Part shown: piece after piece, positions 36,482-38,752 of the stretch
Layout of the letters: every line of letters starts with the position of its first letter
Numbering within the stretch: position 1 is the first letter of the stretch
Position numbers and translations under genes: made by a program
From: Pengzhenrongella frigida
GTDB taxonomy: Bacteria; Actinomycetota; Actinomycetes; Actinomycetales; Cellulomonadaceae
Assembly: GCF_004168625.1 (NCBI RefSeq)
Contig: NZ_SDWW01000045.1
Coordinates: 1-38,752 of the forward strand
Direction: 5' to 3'
Length of the DNA stretch: 38,752 bases
Notes under the pieces: generated by a model
Database searches by the model: none
What the model was told of the DNA's origin: nothing
Seen by the model: only the letters and a program-made list of their open reading frames with translations

Positions 36482-38137
36482 TCAGCCGGAGGTGACCGGT
36501 CCCGGCGAGGCGGTGGGACCCGCGGAGGGCGTCGGGATCGGCGCGGGGACCGCGGTGGGGACCGGGGTGGGGACCGGGAGGGGCGTGATCGCCTCGGGCG
36601 CCGCGATCAGCAGGACCTCGTCACCCACGAGCCGCGGGGTCCCGCTCCCCGGCGCGGTGCGGGTCACGGTCCCGGGCGCACCACCGGCGACGTCGCGTTC
36701 GACCACCACGAATCCGGCGCCCTCGAGCAGACCCCGGGCAGCCCCGCGCGCCAGGCCGACGACGTCGGGCACGATGCTCGTCCCGGAGGCGACCACGACC
36801 GCGACCGCACCGCCGACCGGAACGGATTCCCCGGGACCGGGCAGGCTGCTGAGCACCAGACCCGCCGGTTGCCCCGAGTTCGCGGACGTCACGTCGCCGA
36901 TCGCCAGACCGGCGGCCGCCAGCAGCCCCGCGACCTCGGCCATCGGCAACCCCACGAGCGCGGGCACGGTCGTGCCCAGCGGCGCGGTGTCCACGAGCGC
37001 CACCGGCACGTCCGCAGGCCCGGGCGCGGGCGCCGGCGCAGGGGGCGACCCCACCGCGCTCGAGGGCTCAGTGGCCGGTGTCGCCGGGGCGGCCTGCGCC
37101 TGATCGGCGCCGTGCCCGGCCTGGGCCACCGCCCCCGCCGCGAGGCCGCCGACCACCAGCACCGCCGTGAACGCCGCCGCCATGCCTGCCCGGCCGGTTG
37201 CGGGCTCGGCCGACGCCACCGGCCCCGGCTGCGCCGGCACGCGGTCGAGCCGCGCTGCCACCGGTGCCAGCTCCCGGGTCGAGCGTGCACCGGCGCCCCG
37301 CCGCGCCGCGATCCCGGCTGCGGCCCGCGCGACGGCGACCCCCATCGTGGTCGCCGACGCGAAGCGGTCCGCCGGGTCTTTCGCCAGGGCCGTCGCCACG
37401 ATGGCGTCGAGTTCGCGCGGAAGGCCGGCCACGACCGACGACGGCGCCGGTGGGTGGGCGTGGACGTGCGCCTCCAGGACCGCCCGGTGCGCTTCCCGCT
37501 CGAACGGCGGACGACCCGTGAGCAGGTAGAACAGCACCGCCCCGACGGCGTAGACGTCGGCCCGTGCGTCGGCCGGCGCGGCCGTGGCCAGCTCGGGGGA
37601 CGCGTAGTGCGGGGTGAGGCGCACGAGCGGGTCCGTCCGGGCCGGGCGCGGCCGGCTGCCCAGGTCGAGCAGCTGGGGGCGGGTCAGGTCGAAGCCGCCC
37701 GGCGCGTACGGCACCATCACGTTCGACGGCGACACGTCGAGGTGCAGGACGTCGTGCGCATGCGCGTGCGCGAGCCCGGCGAGCATCCCGGCGACGACCC
37801 GGAGCGCGTCGGGCGGCGTGAGCGGACCGACCCGGTCCACGAGGTCCCCGAGGGTCGCGCCGTCCACGAGCTCGGTCGCGACCCAGGCCGGCCCGGCGTC
37901 GTCCGCGCCCGCGTCGAGCACGCGCACCAGGTTCGGGTGGTCCAGCCGCGCCGCGGTCTGCGCGTCGGCGAGCAGCTCCGCGACGATGCCAGGCTGGGCC
38001 GCCAGGTGCGCGTGCAGCATCTTGACCGCGACCAACCGGCCGAGCCGGACGTCCCGCGCCTCGAACACGGCCCCCGAACCACCGGATCCGAGCAGCCGCC
38101 CGAGCGAGTACCGGCCGCCGACCAGCTCGTCGGTCAC
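36482..38137 (-). CDS. Ser/Thr protein kinase with PASTA domains, atypical active site
   Basis: A 551-residue PknB-type membrane kinase. The kinase domain (about residues 8-265) has the glycine loop GSGGSGAV (17-24), VAVK with Lys39, catalytic HLD (132-134), Asn139, and DLG (158-160). A TM lies near 325-350, a Pro/Ala linker follows, then two PASTA domains (about 400-463 and 464-530), which bind muropeptide or beta-lactam-like ligands in relatives. Odd points: HRD is HLD (a non-RD kinase), the usual catalytic-loop Lys (DLKPxN) is Ser136, and the alpha-C Glu position is Asp58. The GTG start (38135-38137) overlaps the upstream stop as GTGA. The C-terminal tail is Pro/Thr repeats. Confidence 0.87.
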   Translation of the reverse strand: MTDELVGGRYSLGRLLGSGGSGAVFEARDVRLGRLVAVKMLHAHLAAQPGIVAELLADAQTAARLDHPNLVRVLDAGADDAGPAWVATELVDGATLGDLVDRVGPLTPPDALRVVAGMLAGLAHAHAHDVLHLDVSPSNVMVPYAPGGFDLTRPQLLDLGSRPRPARTDPLVRLTPHYASPELATAAPADARADVYAVGAVLFYLLTGRPPFEREAHRAVLEAHVHAHPPAPSSVVAGLPRELDAIVATALAKDPADRFASATTMGVAVARAAAGIAARRGAGARSTRELAPVAARLDRVPAQPGPVASAEPATGRAGMAAAFTAVLVVGGLAAGAVAQAGHGADQAQAAPATPATEPSSAVGSPPAPAPAPGPADVPVALVDTAPLGTTVPALVGLPMAEVAGLLAAAGLAIGDVTSANSGQPAGLVLSSLPGPGESVPVGGAVAVVVASGTSIVPDVVGLARGAARGLLEGAGFVVVERDVAGGAPGTVTRTAPGSGTPRLVGDEVLLIAAPEAITPLPVPTPVPTAVPAPIPTPSAGPTASPGPVTSG

Positions 38138-38752
38138 GCTCCGCCCCCCGAGGCCTGCGAAGCGGCGGCATACCCGTTCGCCGAGGCGAGGATCGCCGCG
38201 ACGTACTCGTGCGAGTGGTTGTAGCTCAGGACGGCGGCCTGCCACGCGGGTGCCGCCGTCAGGTCGGTGCCTGCGGCACACAGGTACCGGCCCGCCGCGA
38301 GCGCGGCGTCATCGAGGTCGTTCGGGTCGGCCACCTGGTCGCCGTCACCGTCCGCGCCCCACCGGCGCCAGGTCGACGGCAGGAACTGGAGCGGGCCGAC
38401 CGCGTGGTCCCACACCGGGTCGCCGTGCCACGCGGTCGCGTCCGGGTCGGCGGGGATCGCCGCGAAGCCGGGCCGGCCGTCCAGCGCCGGGCCGATGATC
38501 GGGAGGCTCGGCCGCCCGTCGTCGTCCAGCACGGCGCCGCCGTGGGTGCCATGCCCGGACTCGGTCGCGCCGATGGAAGCGAGCGTGGTCCACCCGACCC
38601 GGCAGGCGGGCTGCTCCGCGGCCAGCGCGAGGGTGGCGTTCGCATAGGCCCGCATCGCGACGGGCCCGATCCCGGTAGCCGCCGAGGTCGACGCGACCCA
38701 GGCGGCGGCGGCACGCGCCGGGACCACCGGGCCGGCCGGCGCGGGCGCGGCC
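38134..38752 (-). CDS. lytic transglycosylase, N-terminus beyond the window
   Basis: The frame is open to the right edge, so only the C-terminal ~205 residues are seen. They carry an SLT-type fold: WTTLASIGATESGHGTHGG with the likely catalytic Glu, then HAVGPLQFLPSTWRRWGADG and DPNDLDDAALAAGRYLCAAG, as in actinobacterial lytic transglycosylases, and a final SYNHSHEYVAAIL. The residues at the edge are Ala/Pro-rich, suggesting a linker after a signal peptide or TM. Its stop overlaps the kinase start (GTGA), so a wall-cleaving enzyme and a wall-sensing kinase are co-expressed. Confidence 0.85.
   Translation of the reverse strand, partial: AAPAPAGPVVPARAAAAWVASTSAATGIGPVAMRAYANATLALAAEQPACRVGWTTLASIGATESGHGTHGGAVLDDDGRPSLPIIGPALDGRPGFAAIPADPDATAWHGDPVWDHAVGPLQFLPSTWRRWGADGDGDQVADPNDLDDAALAAGRYLCAAGTDLTAAPAWQAAVLSYNHSHEYVAAILASANGYAAASQASGGGA

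Overview
The window is about 38.8 kb of very GC-rich DNA from an actinobacterium. The gene neighbourhoods (panC-panD-nadB; ftsH-folE-folP-folB/K-DUF3180; dacB-DUF2342 metalloprotease-tilS-hpt; ppa), the frequent GTG starts and the 1-4 bp stop/start overlaps suggest Micrococcales, and Cellulomonadaceae seems the best guess. That taxonomic placement is inference; no rRNA or tRNA gene is visible to test it. Nearly everything is on the minus strand. Only ppa (17502-18005) is clearly on the plus strand.

From 369 to 6528 (read right to left) a six-gene operon with consecutive 4-bp overlaps encodes two membrane proteins with bacterial PH domains, a Rossmann/DUF2520 protein, PanC, PanD and NadB (pantothenate and NAD precursor synthesis). 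It ends at a perfect 12-bp hairpin. From 6614 to 12960 lies the conserved ftsH-folE-folP-folB/folK-DUF3180 folate cluster, with FolB and FolK fused into one 723-residue protein with an unusual acidic repeat tail. From 13091 to 17330 are hpt, tilS, a zinc metalloprotease and dacB (PBP4-type). ppa is divergent from dacB and convergent with an NlpC/P60 wall hydrolase, with a strong two-sided hairpin between them.

The most unusual part is 19697-36351. A phosphate (Pst) transport locus begins with pstC-pstA-pstS, but pstB lies about 11 kb downstream, at the far end of a series of secreted and membrane-anchored proteins: an 887-residue cysteine-rich PstS-like protein; a three-TM sortase-fold protein that has lost all recognisable catalytic residues; a secreted PstS-like protein; and two alternating pairs of WxL-like surface protein plus DUF916 (WxL-interacting) membrane protein. 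The second DUF916 gene overlaps pstB by 4 bp. The two WxL-like genes share a 503-bp block with a single mismatch, which points to recent duplication or gene conversion. Sites resembling actinobacterial PHO boxes (11-bp GTTCACC-type repeats) lie about 90-120 bp upstream of pstC, of the secreted PstS-like gene and of a small DUF1508-like gene. The whole block may therefore be a phosphate-starvation surface system in which Pst transport is physically coupled to a WxL-type wall-bound complex. I know of no description of such a system, and the coupling is inference.

The right end holds a PASTA-domain Ser/Thr kinase with atypical catalytic residues, overlapping a lytic transglycosylase gene cut by the window edge.
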